A DNA stretch of 64,000 nucleotides from Micromonospora echinospora. Lineage in GTDB: Bacteria > Actinomycetota > Actinomycetes > Mycobacteriales > Micromonosporaceae. The notes beneath the pieces were generated by a model. It did not search any database, was not told the DNA's origin, and saw only the letters and a list, made by a program, of their open reading frames with translations. The DNA is taken from NCBI RefSeq assembly GCF_014203425.1, contig NZ_JACHJC010000001.1:496001-560000 (forward strand), read 5' to 3'. Of the stretch, positions 33,176 through 41,979 are shown piece after piece. How positions within the stretch are numbered: position 1 is the first letter of the stretch; each line of letters starts with the position of its first letter. Position numbers and translations under genes: made by a program.

Positions 33176-33421
33176 GTGGAGCTGACGGTGCGCTATTTCG
33201 CCGGCGCCCGCGCGGCGGCCGGACGATCCGAGGAGACCGCATCCGCTGGCCGGTCGCTGGACGAACTCCTCGATGACCTGGCCGCCCGCCACGGCGAACG
33301 CCTCGCCGTGGTGCTGAAGGCGGCGAGTTTCCTGGTCGACGGCGTCGCCTGTCATGATCGACGGGCACCGTTGCCGGCCGGGGTGACGGTGGACGTGCTG
33401 CCGCCCTTCGCGGGCGGCTGA
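33176..33421 (+). CDS. moaD: MoaD/ThiS-family sulfur carrier
   Basis: An 81-residue ubiquitin-like sulfur carrier ending in PPFAGG; the C-terminal Gly-Gly is the site of thiocarboxylation. N-terminus ELTVRYFAGARAAAGRSEE is typical of MoaD, the small subunit of molybdopterin synthase. Its partner MoaE is encoded 11 kb away in the second Mo block. GTG 33176 starts 3 bp after the moaA stop, so it is in the same operon. Confidence 0.88.
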   Translation: MELTVRYFAGARAAAGRSEETASAGRSLDELLDDLAARHGERLAVVLKAASFLVDGVACHDRRAPLPAGVTVDVLPPFAGG

Positions 33422-33431
33422 GGGGGCACAC

Positions 33432-34706
33432 GTGCTGGCCATGGCGACATTCCTGGGCTTCGTCGTGCTCGTGATCGGCCTGATCCACTTCTATCTGTGG
33501 AAGCGGCTGGTCCGGGACACCACGCGCCCTGGGCGGTGGCGCCGGGTCGGCGGGGTGGCGATCGCGGCGCTGGCGGTGCTCGTGCCGGTGACCCTGGCCG
33601 GCACCCGCAACGGCTGGTACTGGCTGGCCTGGCCCGGCTACCTCTGGGTCGCGCTCATGTTCTACCTGCTGGTGATCCTGCTGGTGCTCGAAGTGCCCAC
33701 CGCTGTGGTCCGGCTGGTGCAGCGCCGCCGGGCCCGCTCGGCGGCCGTCGGCCCGGAGCCCGAGCCCGAGCCCGCGCTCGTGGGCGCGGCAACCGCGGAG
33801 GGTGGGACGCCGCCGCCGGTCGCCCCCACCGACGCGCCGCCCGCCGGCACCGACGCGCCGGACCACGATCCCTCCCGGCGGCTGCTGCTCGCGCGCGGGG
33901 CGGCGATCTTCGCCGGGCTGACCGCCGCCGGCGTCACCGGGTACGGCGTCCGCACCGCCATCGGTCCGCCGCAGCTCGACCGGGTGCAGATCCCGCTGGC
34001 CAAGCTGCCCCGCAGCATGGACGGGCTGCGCATCGCCACCGTCTCCGACATCCACCTCGGGCCGCTGCGCGGCCGGGCGCACACCGAGCGGATCGTCGCG
34101 ATGATCAACCGGATGGACGCCGACCTCGTCGCCGTGGTCGGTGACCTGGTCGACGGCACGGTTGCCGAGCTGGGCGAGGCCGCCGAGCCGCTGCGCGACC
34201 TGCAGTCCCGGTACGGCAGCTTCTTCGTCACCGGTAACCACGAGTACTACTCCGGCGTGGAGGAGTGGGTCCGCGAGGTGGACCGGCTCGGCCTGCGGGT
34301 GCTGCAGAACGAACGGCAGGAGATCCAGGCCCGGGGCGGCGTGCTGGACCTGGCCGGGGTGAACGACGTCAGCGCCGCCGGCACCGGGGTGGCCGCCCCC
34401 GCCGACTACGCCGCCGCGCTCGGCGACCGCGACCCGAGCCGGCCGGTGGTGCTGCTCGCCCACCAGCCGGTGGCCGCGCAGGAGGCCGCGAAGTTCGGCG
34501 TCGACCTCCAACTGTCCGGGCACACCCACGGCGGTCAGATGGTGCCGTTCAACCTGGCGGTCAAGCTCGAACAACCGGTGGTCTCCGGTCTCGGCGAGGT
34601 GGACGGCACGAAGGTCTACGTCACGAACGGCGCCGGTTTCTGGGGCCCGCCGGTCCGGGTGGGCGCGCCACCTCAGGTGACGCTCGTGGAGCTGCGCGCC
34701 CCATAG
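33432..34706 (+). CDS. membrane-bound metallophosphoesterase
   Basis: A 424-residue protein with four hydrophobic helices in the first 90 residues, an acidic/Pro-rich linker (about 95-145), a further hydrophobic or Tat-like segment (RRLLLARGAAIFAGLTAAGV), and a calcineurin-like phosphoesterase domain from about residue 195. The five motifs are clear: TVSDIHLGPL, VVGDLVDGT, VTGNHEYY, LLAHQP, and LSGHTHGGQ. The domain faces outward. Homologues (YkuE/YaeI-like) cleave lipid A-type or UDP-sugar pyrophosphates; the substrate here is unknown. GTG 33432 follows GAGGGGG by 5 nt. Confidence 0.87.
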   Translation: MLAMATFLGFVVLVIGLIHFYLWKRLVRDTTRPGRWRRVGGVAIAALAVLVPVTLAGTRNGWYWLAWPGYLWVALMFYLLVILLVLEVPTAVVRLVQRRRARSAAVGPEPEPEPALVGAATAEGGTPPPVAPTDAPPAGTDAPDHDPSRRLLLARGAAIFAGLTAAGVTGYGVRTAIGPPQLDRVQIPLAKLPRSMDGLRIATVSDIHLGPLRGRAHTERIVAMINRMDADLVAVVGDLVDGTVAELGEAAEPLRDLQSRYGSFFVTGNHEYYSGVEEWVREVDRLGLRVLQNERQEIQARGGVLDLAGVNDVSAAGTGVAAPADYAAALGDRDPSRPVVLLAHQPVAAQEAAKFGVDLQLSGHTHGGQMVPFNLAVKLEQPVVSGLGEVDGTKVYVTNGAGFWGPPVRVGAPPQVTLVELRAP

Positions 34707-34800
34707 CGCGCACGGGCCGCCGAGTCCAGCACCGCATTGCTCAGGTCACCCGTACGCGTGGCGACGGGCGGGCGGGGGACCGGACGTGACAGGATGCGGC

Positions 34801-37800
34801 GTGCCTCCGTTCAGCGCCGCACCCCCCGGTGGCCTCCCGCCGTACGTGGCGGACCTGCACATCCACTCGAAGTACTCCCGCGCGTGCAGCCGCGACCTGA
34901 CCCTGCCGAACCTGGCCTGGTGGGCCCGGCGCAAGGGCATCGGAGTGCTCGGCACCGGGGACTTCACCCATCCCGCCTGGTACGACCACCTGCGCGAGAC
35001 GCTGCACCCGGCCGAGCCCGGCCTGTACCGGCTCGCGCCCGAGGCGGAGCGCGACGTCGCCCGGCGGCTGCCGCCCCGGCTGGCGAGCGAGGCGGAGGCG
35101 GACCCGGTCCGGTTCATGCTCAGCGTGGAGATCTCCACGATCTACAAGCGGGACGACCGCACGCGCAAGGTGCACCACCTGATCTACCTGCCGGACCTGG
35201 ACGCGGTGGGGCGGTTCAACACCGCGCTGGGCCGGATCGGCAACCTCGGCTCGGACGGGCGGCCGATCCTCGGGCTGGACTCCCGCGACCTGCTGGAGAT
35301 CACGCTGGAGGCGAGTCCGGACGGCTACCTGGTGCCCGCGCACATCTGGACGCCCTGGTTCTCCGCGCTGGGCTCGAAGTCGGGCTTCGACGCGATCGCC
35401 GACTGCTACGCGGACCTGGCCGAGCACATCTTCGCGGTGGAGACCGGCCTGTCGTCCGACCCGGAGATGAACTGGCGGGTCGGCAGCCTGGACCGCTACC
35501 AGCTGGTGTCCAACTCGGACGCGCACTCGCCGCCGGCGCTGGCCCGGGAGGCCACTGTCCTCACCGCCGCCCGTGACTACTTCGCCATCCGCGAGGCGCT
35601 GCGTACCGGGGACGGGCTCGCCGGGACCGTCGAGTTCTTCCCGGAGGAGGGCAAGTACCACGCCGACGGCCACCGGCTGTGCGGCGTGAACTGGTCGCCG
35701 CAGCGGACCCGCGAGGCCGGCGGGCGCTGCCCGGAGTGCGGCAAGCCGCTGACGGTGGGCGTGCTCAGCCGGATCGAGGAGCTGGCCGACCGGCCGGCGG
35801 GGCATCGTCCGGCGCACGCGCGCGAGGTGACCCACCTGGTGCCGCTGGCGGAGATCCTGGGCGAGCTGAACCGGGTGGGCGCGCGGTCGAAGAAGGTCGA
35901 GGGCAAGCTCAACGAGCTGATCGCCGCGCTCGGACCGGAGTTGGAGATCCTCACCCGTACCCCGGTCGAGGAGATCGGCCGCGTCGGCGGCGAGCTGCTC
36001 GCGGAGGGCATCGGCCGGCTACGGCGCGGCGACGTGCGCCGGGTGCCGGGCTACGACGGCGAGTACGGGGTGATCACGCTGTTCGACCCGGCGGAGCTGG
36101 GCGGTCCGGGTGCCGGGGCGGGGCAGGAGACGCTGTTCGACGTACCCGTGCCCGCGCAGCGGCGGCCCGCGGAGCCGGCGCCGAAGCCGAAGGCCAAGCG
36201 CCCGGCGGCGGCCCGGCCGGAGCCGAAGCGGACACCGCCGCCCGCGCCTCCGATCGCGCCGCCGCCGTCGCCGCACGAGCCGTTCGAGCCGATGCTCGCC
36301 GGGATGGAGGAGGTCGGCACCGGCCTGCTGGACCGGCTGGACGCGATGCAGCGGGTGGCCGCGTCCGCGCCGGGTGGCCCGCTGCTCATCGTGGCCGGTC
36401 CGGGCACCGGCAAGACCCGCACGCTCACCCACCGGATCGCGTACCTGTGCGCGGAGCTGAACGTCTTCCCTGATCAGTGCCTGGCGATCACGTTCACCCG
36501 CCGGGCGGCCGAGGAGCTGCGGCACCGGCTGGACGGGCTTCTCGGCCCGGTCGCCGAGGACGTCACAGTGGGTACGTTCCACTCGCTGGGCCTGACCCTG
36601 CTGCGGGAGAACTCGGCGGCGGCCGGACTGCCGGCGGACTTCCGGATCGCCGACGACGCCGACCGGGCGGCGGCGCGCGCCGAGGCCGGTGACGACGACG
36701 AGCGGTACGTGGCGCTGCTGCGCAAGCGGGACCTGGTCGACCTGGACGAGCTGCTGACGCTGCCGGTGGCGCTGCTCAAGGGCGATCGGAAGCTGGTCCG
36801 GGAGTACCGCGAGCGGTGGAAGTGGATCTTCGTCGACGAGTACCAGGACGTCGACGCGGTGCAGTACGACCTGCTGCGGCTGCTCAGCCCGCCGGACGGC
36901 AACCTGTGCGCGATCGGCGACCCGGACCAGGCGATCTACTCGTTCCGGGGCGCGGACGTGGGCTACTTCCTGCGCTTCTCGCAGGACTTCACCGACGCCC
37001 GGCTGGTTCGGCTGAACCGCAACTACCGCTCCTCGGCGCCGATCCTGGCCGCCGCCGTGCAGGCCATCGCGCCGTCGTCGCTGGTGCGAGGGCGACGCCT
37101 CGACCCGGCCCGGCTCGACCCGGAGGCACCGCTGGTGGGCCGGTACGCGGCGAGTTCGGCGTACGACGAGGCCGACTTCGTGGTCCGTACCGTGGACGAA
37201 CTGGTCGGTGGCCTGTCCCACCGCTCGCTGGACTCGGGGCGGATCGACGGGCGGACGACGTCGCTGTCCTTCTCCGACATCGCGGTGCTGTACCGCACGG
37301 ACGCGCAGGCCGCGCCGATCGTGGACGCGCTGGCCCGGGCGAACATTCCGGTGCAGAAGCGCTCGCACGACCGGCTGCGTGACCGTCCCGGCGTGCCGGC
37401 CATCGCCCGCGAGCTGCGCCACGCCGGGCTGGACGGTTCGCTCGCCGCCCGGGTACGCCAGGCCGGGCAGATCCTGGCCGAGCGCTTCGCGGTGCCGACG
37501 CTCGACGGTTCCGGCGCGGTACGTCCTGAGGACGTCCGTACGGCGGTGGACCTGCTCGCCCCGCTGGCCCGCCGCTGCGACGACGACCTGGAACTGTTCC
37601 TCAACCAGCTCGCCACCGGCGCGGAGGTGGACGCGCTGGACCCGCGCGCCGAGGCGGTCACGCTGCTCACGCTGCACGCCGCGAAGGGCCTGGAATTCCC
37701 GGTGGTGTTCCTGGTCGGGGCCGAGGACGGGCTGTTGCCGCTGCGCTGGCCCGGAAGCGAGCCGGACGACGACGCGGTGGCCGAGGAGCGGCGGCTGTTC

Positions 37801-37986
37801 TTCGTCGGGCTGACCCGGGCGCAGGACCGGCTCTACGTCAGCCATGCGGGCCGGCGCGCCCGGCACGGCGCGGAACGCGACACCCGCCCGTCGCCGTTCC
37901 TCGACGTGATCGACCCGGCGTTGTTCGAGCGCCTGGACGCGGCCGAGCCCCGCCGCCCGAAGGACCACCAGCTCCGGCTGATCTGA
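34801..37986 (+). CDS. EndoQ-like PHP nuclease fused to UvrD-type helicase
   Basis: A 1061-residue two-part protein. Residues 1 to about 420 match the COG1379/TIGR00375 PHP family that includes endonuclease Q: VADLHIHSKYSRACS, GVLGTGDFTHPAWY, SVEISTIYK, PAHIWTPWF, VSNSDAHSPPAL, and a Zn-ribbon with CPECGK. A Pro/Ala/Lys linker (about 435-500) follows. Residues 505-1061 are a complete SF1A helicase: AGPGTGKTRTLT (motif I), WIFVDEYQDVDAVQ (II), CAIGDPDQAIYSFRG (III), LNRNYRSS (IV), TLHAAKGLEFPVV (V), RRLFFVGLTRAQDRLYVSHA (VI). EndoQ cuts 5' of deaminated bases and AP sites; the helicase could open the nicked strand. GTG 34801 is preferred; GTG 34786 is possible. Confidence 0.85.
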   Translation: MPPFSAAPPGGLPPYVADLHIHSKYSRACSRDLTLPNLAWWARRKGIGVLGTGDFTHPAWYDHLRETLHPAEPGLYRLAPEAERDVARRLPPRLASEAEADPVRFMLSVEISTIYKRDDRTRKVHHLIYLPDLDAVGRFNTALGRIGNLGSDGRPILGLDSRDLLEITLEASPDGYLVPAHIWTPWFSALGSKSGFDAIADCYADLAEHIFAVETGLSSDPEMNWRVGSLDRYQLVSNSDAHSPPALAREATVLTAARDYFAIREALRTGDGLAGTVEFFPEEGKYHADGHRLCGVNWSPQRTREAGGRCPECGKPLTVGVLSRIEELADRPAGHRPAHAREVTHLVPLAEILGELNRVGARSKKVEGKLNELIAALGPELEILTRTPVEEIGRVGGELLAEGIGRLRRGDVRRVPGYDGEYGVITLFDPAELGGPGAGAGQETLFDVPVPAQRRPAEPAPKPKAKRPAAARPEPKRTPPPAPPIAPPPSPHEPFEPMLAGMEEVGTGLLDRLDAMQRVAASAPGGPLLIVAGPGTGKTRTLTHRIAYLCAELNVFPDQCLAITFTRRAAEELRHRLDGLLGPVAEDVTVGTFHSLGLTLLRENSAAAGLPADFRIADDADRAAARAEAGDDDERYVALLRKRDLVDLDELLTLPVALLKGDRKLVREYRERWKWIFVDEYQDVDAVQYDLLRLLSPPDGNLCAIGDPDQAIYSFRGADVGYFLRFSQDFTDARLVRLNRNYRSSAPILAAAVQAIAPSSLVRGRRLDPARLDPEAPLVGRYAASSAYDEADFVVRTVDELVGGLSHRSLDSGRIDGRTTSLSFSDIAVLYRTDAQAAPIVDALARANIPVQKRSHDRLRDRPGVPAIARELRHAGLDGSLAARVRQAGQILAERFAVPTLDGSGAVRPEDVRTAVDLLAPLARRCDDDLELFLNQLATGAEVDALDPRAEAVTLLTLHAAKGLEFPVVFLVGAEDGLLPLRWPGSEPDDDAVAEERRLFFVGLTRAQDRLYVSHAGRRARHGAERDTRPSPFLDVIDPALFERLDAAEPRRPKDHQLRLI

Positions 37987-37996
37987 CCGGCGCGCG

Positions 37997-38626
37997 TCAG
38001 GTGAGGACGGCGGCGAGCCACGCGCCGCCGAGGATCGCCGGGCCGAACGGCACCGGCGTGTCCCGGCGTACCCGGCCGGCGGCGAGCAGGACGAGGACCA
38101 CCACCCCGGCTAGCACGTGCGGCAGGAGCAGCCCGAGGCGCAGCGCCGGCCAGCCGAGCCAGCCCAGCGGCAGCCCGAGCGCGGCGGCGAGCTTCACGTC
38201 GCCGAACCCGAGCCGGGCCCGGGGCAGCAGCGCCAGCAGCGCGTACCCGATGAAGGAGAACGCGGCCCCGGCGACCGCGACGGTCAGGCGGCGCGGTTCG
38301 CCGGTCGCCGCCGTGGCAGCGGCCAGGCCGAGCCCGCCGCCGATCGCGACCAGGCCGACGAGCGGGTCGGGCAGCCGCAGCGTTGTCAGGTCGGTGACCG
38401 CGAGGACCAGCCCGGTCGCGGCGATCAGCAGCAGCGCCGGCAGCGCCGGATCGCCGCCCCGGGCGGCGGCGAGCCCGCCGAACACCACGGCGCCGACCAG
38501 GGCGAGCGCGCCTCGGCGCGGAGGGCCGCCAGCGGGAACGGTGACGAACAACCGGCCGACCGGTACGGCCACCCACCCGGCCGCCGCGCCGAGGAGCGCG
38601 ACCCCCGTCACCAGCAGCGCAGACAC
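37997..38626 (-). CDS. A24 prepilin peptidase (short form)
   Basis: A 209-residue membrane protein with about six helices and both aspartate motifs of type IV prepilin peptidases: AVTDLTTLRLPDPLVG (first catalytic Asp) and ARLGFGDVKLAAALG (GxGD, second Asp). The cytosolic N-terminal zinc/methylase domain is absent, as in TadV/CpaA-type enzymes. It would cleave prepilin-like leaders for a Tad pilus or Flp system, but no pilus genes are adjacent. GTG 38626 is chosen. It lies 11 bp downstream of the EamA gene on the same strand, so they may share a transcript. Confidence 0.8.
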   Translation of the reverse strand: MSALLVTGVALLGAAAGWVAVPVGRLFVTVPAGGPPRRGALALVGAVVFGGLAAARGGDPALPALLLIAATGLVLAVTDLTTLRLPDPLVGLVAIGGGLGLAAATAATGEPRRLTVAVAGAAFSFIGYALLALLPRARLGFGDVKLAAALGLPLGWLGWPALRLGLLLPHVLAGVVVLVLLAAGRVRRDTPVPFGPAILGGAWLAAVLT

Positions 38627-38637
38627 GGGCCGGGACG

Positions 38638-39645
38638 CTACCGCCCGGCGGGTTCCCCGGCTGTCCCTTCGACGGCTGGTGGCGGGGACCGGCGGGGTCG
38701 CTCGGTGCTCACCACCACCGCCACGCCGACCACGATGATCGCGCCGCCCAGCAGCACCTGCGAGGTGATCGGCTCGGCGACGAACAGCGCGCCGAGCACC
38801 ACCGCGACCACCGGATTCACGTACGCGTACGTGGAGACCAGGGAGATCGGCGCGTGGGCGAGCAGCCAGACGTACGCGGTGAAGGCGACGAGCGAACCGG
38901 CCACCATCAGGTAGGCCAGCGCCGCCCAGGACCGCCCGGTCACCTCGGCGAAGCTGAAGCCGCGCAGCTCGCCACGGGCGACGCCGACCAGCGCGAGCAC
39001 CGCCGCGCCGGCCGTCATCTCGTAGACGGTGGCCACGAACGGGTCGGCGGGCATCCGGATCCGCCCGGACAGGTACGAGCCGACCGACCAGCTCGCGGCG
39101 GCCGCGACCACCGTGAGCGCGCCGGCCACCGGCACGCCGTCCACCCCTTCGCGGGGCAGCACCAGCACGACGAGGCCGGCGAACCCGAGCGTCACCCCGG
39201 CGAACGTCCACGGCCGGGGCCGGTCCCCGCCCACGGTCCGCAGCAGCACCACCAGGAGCGGCACGGTGGCCACCAGCAGCGCGGCCACGCCCGAGGGCAC
39301 CGCGGTTCCGGCCGGACCCGACTCGGCGAGCACCACCAGCCCGTTTCCACCGGCGAGCAGCAGCACGCCGATCAGCGCGGCGGAACCGACACGGCGCGGG
39401 GGCACCCGCAACGCGCCGGGCCCGCGCCGCACCCGCAGCACCACGGCGAGCACCACGGCGGCGGCGGCGAACCGCATCGCGGCGGAGATCAGCGGCGGCA
39501 GCGACTCGACGGCGACCCGGATGCCCAGGTACGTCGAGCCCCAGAGCAGGTAGACCAGCACGAGTGCGGTCCAGATCAGGGCGGTACGGGTCGGCGGCGT
39601 CGCGGAATCGACAGCGTTCGTCGCACTCGTGGGGCGTGAGCTCAT
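38638..39645 (-). CDS. EamA/DMT-family exporter
   Basis: A 335-residue drug/metabolite transporter with ten hydrophobic helices in two EamA repeats. The first begins ALIWTALVLVYLLWGSTYLG and the second about residue 185 (LTVVAAAASWSVGSYLSG). The conserved WGSTYLGIR and the helix-10 segment LLGGAIIVVGVAVVVS are typical of the YedA-like subgroup. It probably exports a small metabolite or amino acid; the substrate is unknown. It is divergent from the LppU-like gene with an 85-bp spacer. Confidence 0.85.
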   Translation of the reverse strand: MSSRPTSATNAVDSATPPTRTALIWTALVLVYLLWGSTYLGIRVAVESLPPLISAAMRFAAAAVVLAVVLRVRRGPGALRVPPRRVGSAALIGVLLLAGGNGLVVLAESGPAGTAVPSGVAALLVATVPLLVVLLRTVGGDRPRPWTFAGVTLGFAGLVVLVLPREGVDGVPVAGALTVVAAAASWSVGSYLSGRIRMPADPFVATVYEMTAGAAVLALVGVARGELRGFSFAEVTGRSWAALAYLMVAGSLVAFTAYVWLLAHAPISLVSTYAYVNPVVAVVLGALFVAEPITSQVLLGGAIIVVGVAVVVSTERPRRSPPPAVEGTAGEPAGR

Positions 39646-39730
39646 CGAGGGACCACGCTACGGTGACCACGGCGTCGGCGTCCCCAGTTGGTGGCCGGCC
39701 TCTCAGCACTGGCGTACGCAGGAGGCGTTC

Positions 39731-40567
39731 ATGTCGAACTTCGGTCCACCGGGCGGCGGCTCCCCCGACCCCTGGGGACGGCCAGACGACGGCTACGCCC
39801 CGCAGTCCGATCCCCGCTACGCGCCGCAGGGCGACCCTCGTTACGCCGCGCAGCCCGACCCGCAGTACGGCCCGCCGCCGGGCGCGCGGCCGTACGGCCC
39901 GCCCGAAGATCAGTACGGGCCGCCGACCCACCAGTACGGGCCCGCCGACCGGTACGGCCCGCCGGCGGATCAGTACGGGCCGCCGACGCAGCGCTACGAG
40001 CCCGGGCCGGCCTGGTCCCCCGGCCCGCCCCGGCAGGGCCACCCGGCCGAGGGCGGGTACGCCGGACCGCCGTACGGCGGGGAGCCACCGTACGGCGAGC
40101 CGACCCCGCCGAAACGGGGCAAGGGCCCGCTGCTGTTGGTCGTGGTCGTGCTGGCGGTGCTGCTGCTCGGGGGCGCCGGGGCGTACTGGATGCTCGGCCG
40201 GGACGAGGAGAGCCCGACGGCCGGGACGACGGCGGCCACCGCACCGGCCGATGATCCGACCGAGGCGGCGCCGAGCGATCCGGCGGAGACGACGCCCACG
40301 GCGCCGGCGCCGGCCTCCTCGACCGATCCGCGTTTCGTGAAGGCGGGCCAGTGCGTCGCCAACGAGGGCGGCGGCGGGCAGCCGAAGCTGGTGATTGCCG
40401 ACTGCGCCCCGAAGACGTACGAGGTGCTGCGGCGCGTCGACGGCGCGACGAGCGGCAAGAAGGACGCGGAGGCGAAGTGCGGGAAGGTCGACGGTTACAC
40501 CGACTGGTACTTCTTCGACAGTGAGCTGGACACGCTCGACTTCGTGCTCTGCCTGAAGCGCCGCTGA
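39731..40567 (+). CDS. LppU/SCO3897-family protein with YGPP repeats
   Basis: A 278-residue protein. Residues 1-125 are a Tyr/Gly/Pro repeat region (DQYGPPTHQYGP, DRYGPPADQYGPP). One transmembrane helix (about 135-155, LLLVVVVLAVLLLGGAGAYW) is followed by an acidic Thr/Ala linker, then a small extracytoplasmic domain with four Cys (VKAGQCVANEG, IADCAPK, AEAKCGKV, FVLCLKRR) and YTDWYFFD, as in the LppU/SCO3897 family. Function is unknown. ATG 39731 follows CAGGAGG. A strong hairpin follows the stop. Confidence 0.78.
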   Translation: MSNFGPPGGGSPDPWGRPDDGYAPQSDPRYAPQGDPRYAAQPDPQYGPPPGARPYGPPEDQYGPPTHQYGPADRYGPPADQYGPPTQRYEPGPAWSPGPPRQGHPAEGGYAGPPYGGEPPYGEPTPPKRGKGPLLLVVVVLAVLLLGGAGAYWMLGRDEESPTAGTTAATAPADDPTEAAPSDPAETTPTAPAPASSTDPRFVKAGQCVANEGGGGQPKLVIADCAPKTYEVLRRVDGATSGKKDAEAKCGKVDGYTDWYFFDSELDTLDFVLCLKRR

Positions 40568-40588
40568 GGCCCCGGCCGGTCGGTACGC

Positions 40589-40632
40589 AAAACTAGGGCT
40601 GTCTAGCATCCACGCTAGACAGCCCTAGTTTT
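40589..40632 (+). terminator. 19-bp perfect stem-loop with T-tail
   Basis: AAAACTAGGGCTGTCTAGC (40589-40607) pairs without error with GCTAGACAGCCCTAGTTTT (40614-40632) across ATCCAC. The A/T-rich ends give a T-tail on the right arm, so this is a canonical intrinsic terminator for the LppU-like gene. It is markedly less GC-rich than its surroundings and is palindromic at both ends, so it could act in both directions. Confidence 0.85.
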
Positions 40633-40709
40633 ATGTCGAGGCCGACACGCGGTAGCCGCCTCTACGCACGTCTAGCCTGGTCGCTAGAGAACCCGATACT
40701 GTGCGATTC

Positions 40710-41945
40710 GTGGATCCGGTCCGCAACCCGTACGCGCCGGGCGCCGGCCAGCGCCCGCCCGAACTCGCCGGGCGGGGGCGGGAACTCGACGTGTTCGACG
40801 TGGTGCTGGAACGCATCGCGCGCGGCCGGCCCGAACGCAGCCTGATGCTCACCGGGCTGCGTGGCGTGGGCAAGACGGTCCTGCTCAACACGCTGCGGTC
40901 CGAGGCGATCAACCACCTCTGGGGCACCGGCAAGATCGAGGCGCGGCCGGACCAGTCGCTGCGCCGGCCGATCGCCGCCGCGCTGCACATGGCGGTCCGT
41001 GAACTGGCGCCCCGGCACCGCGCCCCGGACCGGATCGACGCCTTCCTCGGCGTACTCAAGGCGTTCGCGCAACGCTCCGCGCCCACCGGACGCGGTGGCG
41101 CGGCGCCCAAGCTGCGCGACCGCTGGCAGCCCGGCATCGACGTACCCGCGAGCAGCGGACGCGCCGACTCCGGCGACATCGAGATCGACCTGGTCGAGCT
41201 GCTCAGCGACGCGGCGGCGGTCGCCACCGACGTCGGCACCGGCATCGCGATCTTCATCGACGAGATGCAGGACGTCGGCGCGGAGGACGTATCCGCGCTC
41301 TGCGCCGCCTGCCACGAGCTGTCCCAGCTCGGCGCGCCGCTGATCGTGGTGGGCGCGGGGCTGCCGCACCTGCCGGCCGTGCTCAGCGCCGCCAAGTCCT
41401 ACTCGGAGCGGCTCTACCGCTACCAGCGCATCGACCGGCTCGACCGGATCGCCGCCGACCAGGCGCTCTGCGCGCCGGCCGAGCGGGAGGAGGTCGAGTA
41501 CGAGCAGAAGGCCCTCGACCTGCTCTACGAGAAGTCCGGCGGCTACCCCTACTTCGTCCAGGCGTACGGCAAGGCCACCTGGGACCACGCGCCCCGCTCG
41601 CCGATCACCGCGGCGGACGTCCGCGTCGCCGCGCCCGAGGCGGAGGCGGAGCTGGCAGTGGGGTTCTTCGGTTCCCGGTTCGAGCGGGCCACCCCGGCCG
41701 AACGCGAGTACATGCGGGCCATGGCGACGCTGGCGCTGGTGGACGGTGAGGACGCCGGCCGCGACGACATGGACGCCGCGGTGCCCACCGCCGAGATCGC
41801 CCGCGCGCTCGGCCGCAAGCCGGCCAGCCTCTCCCCGGCCCGCGACGCGCTCATCAAGAAGGGGCTGATCTACTCCGGGGAGCGCGGGACGGTGGCGTTC
41901 ACCGTCCCGCACTTCGGCCGCTACCTGCGCACCCAGCCCACCTGA
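40710..41945 (+). CDS. AAA ATPase of the Cdc6/Orc1-like type
   Basis: A 411-residue P-loop ATPase: PPELAGRGRELDVFDVVLER, Walker A LTGLRGVGKTVLLN, Walker B IAIFIDEMQDV, sensor 1 LIVVGAGLP, and a C-terminal winged-helix region (PTAEIARALGRKPASLSPAR, then DALIKKGLIYSGERGTVAFT). The PELAGREEEL start and winged helix resemble archaeal Orc1/Cdc6 and the related bacterial ATPases of unknown role. GTG 40710 is chosen since TACTGT ends 7 nt upstream; GTG 40701 overlaps that box. It stands alone between the terminator and a convergent GNAT gene. Confidence 0.78.
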   Translation: MDPVRNPYAPGAGQRPPELAGRGRELDVFDVVLERIARGRPERSLMLTGLRGVGKTVLLNTLRSEAINHLWGTGKIEARPDQSLRRPIAAALHMAVRELAPRHRAPDRIDAFLGVLKAFAQRSAPTGRGGAAPKLRDRWQPGIDVPASSGRADSGDIEIDLVELLSDAAAVATDVGTGIAIFIDEMQDVGAEDVSALCAACHELSQLGAPLIVVGAGLPHLPAVLSAAKSYSERLYRYQRIDRLDRIAADQALCAPAEREEVEYEQKALDLLYEKSGGYPYFVQAYGKATWDHAPRSPITAADVRVAAPEAEAELAVGFFGSRFERATPAEREYMRAMATLALVDGEDAGRDDMDAAVPTAEIARALGRKPASLSPARDALIKKGLIYSGERGTVAFTVPHFGRYLRTQPT

Positions 41946-41979
41946 CGGCTCAGGCCACGCCGGCCCAGATAGCGTCGGC

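Noticed and set aside
32043..34574. 843-codon minus-strand frame across moaA, moaD and the phosphoesterase
   Set aside because: It spans three real plus-strand genes with motifs; the translation is low-complexity and has no domain.
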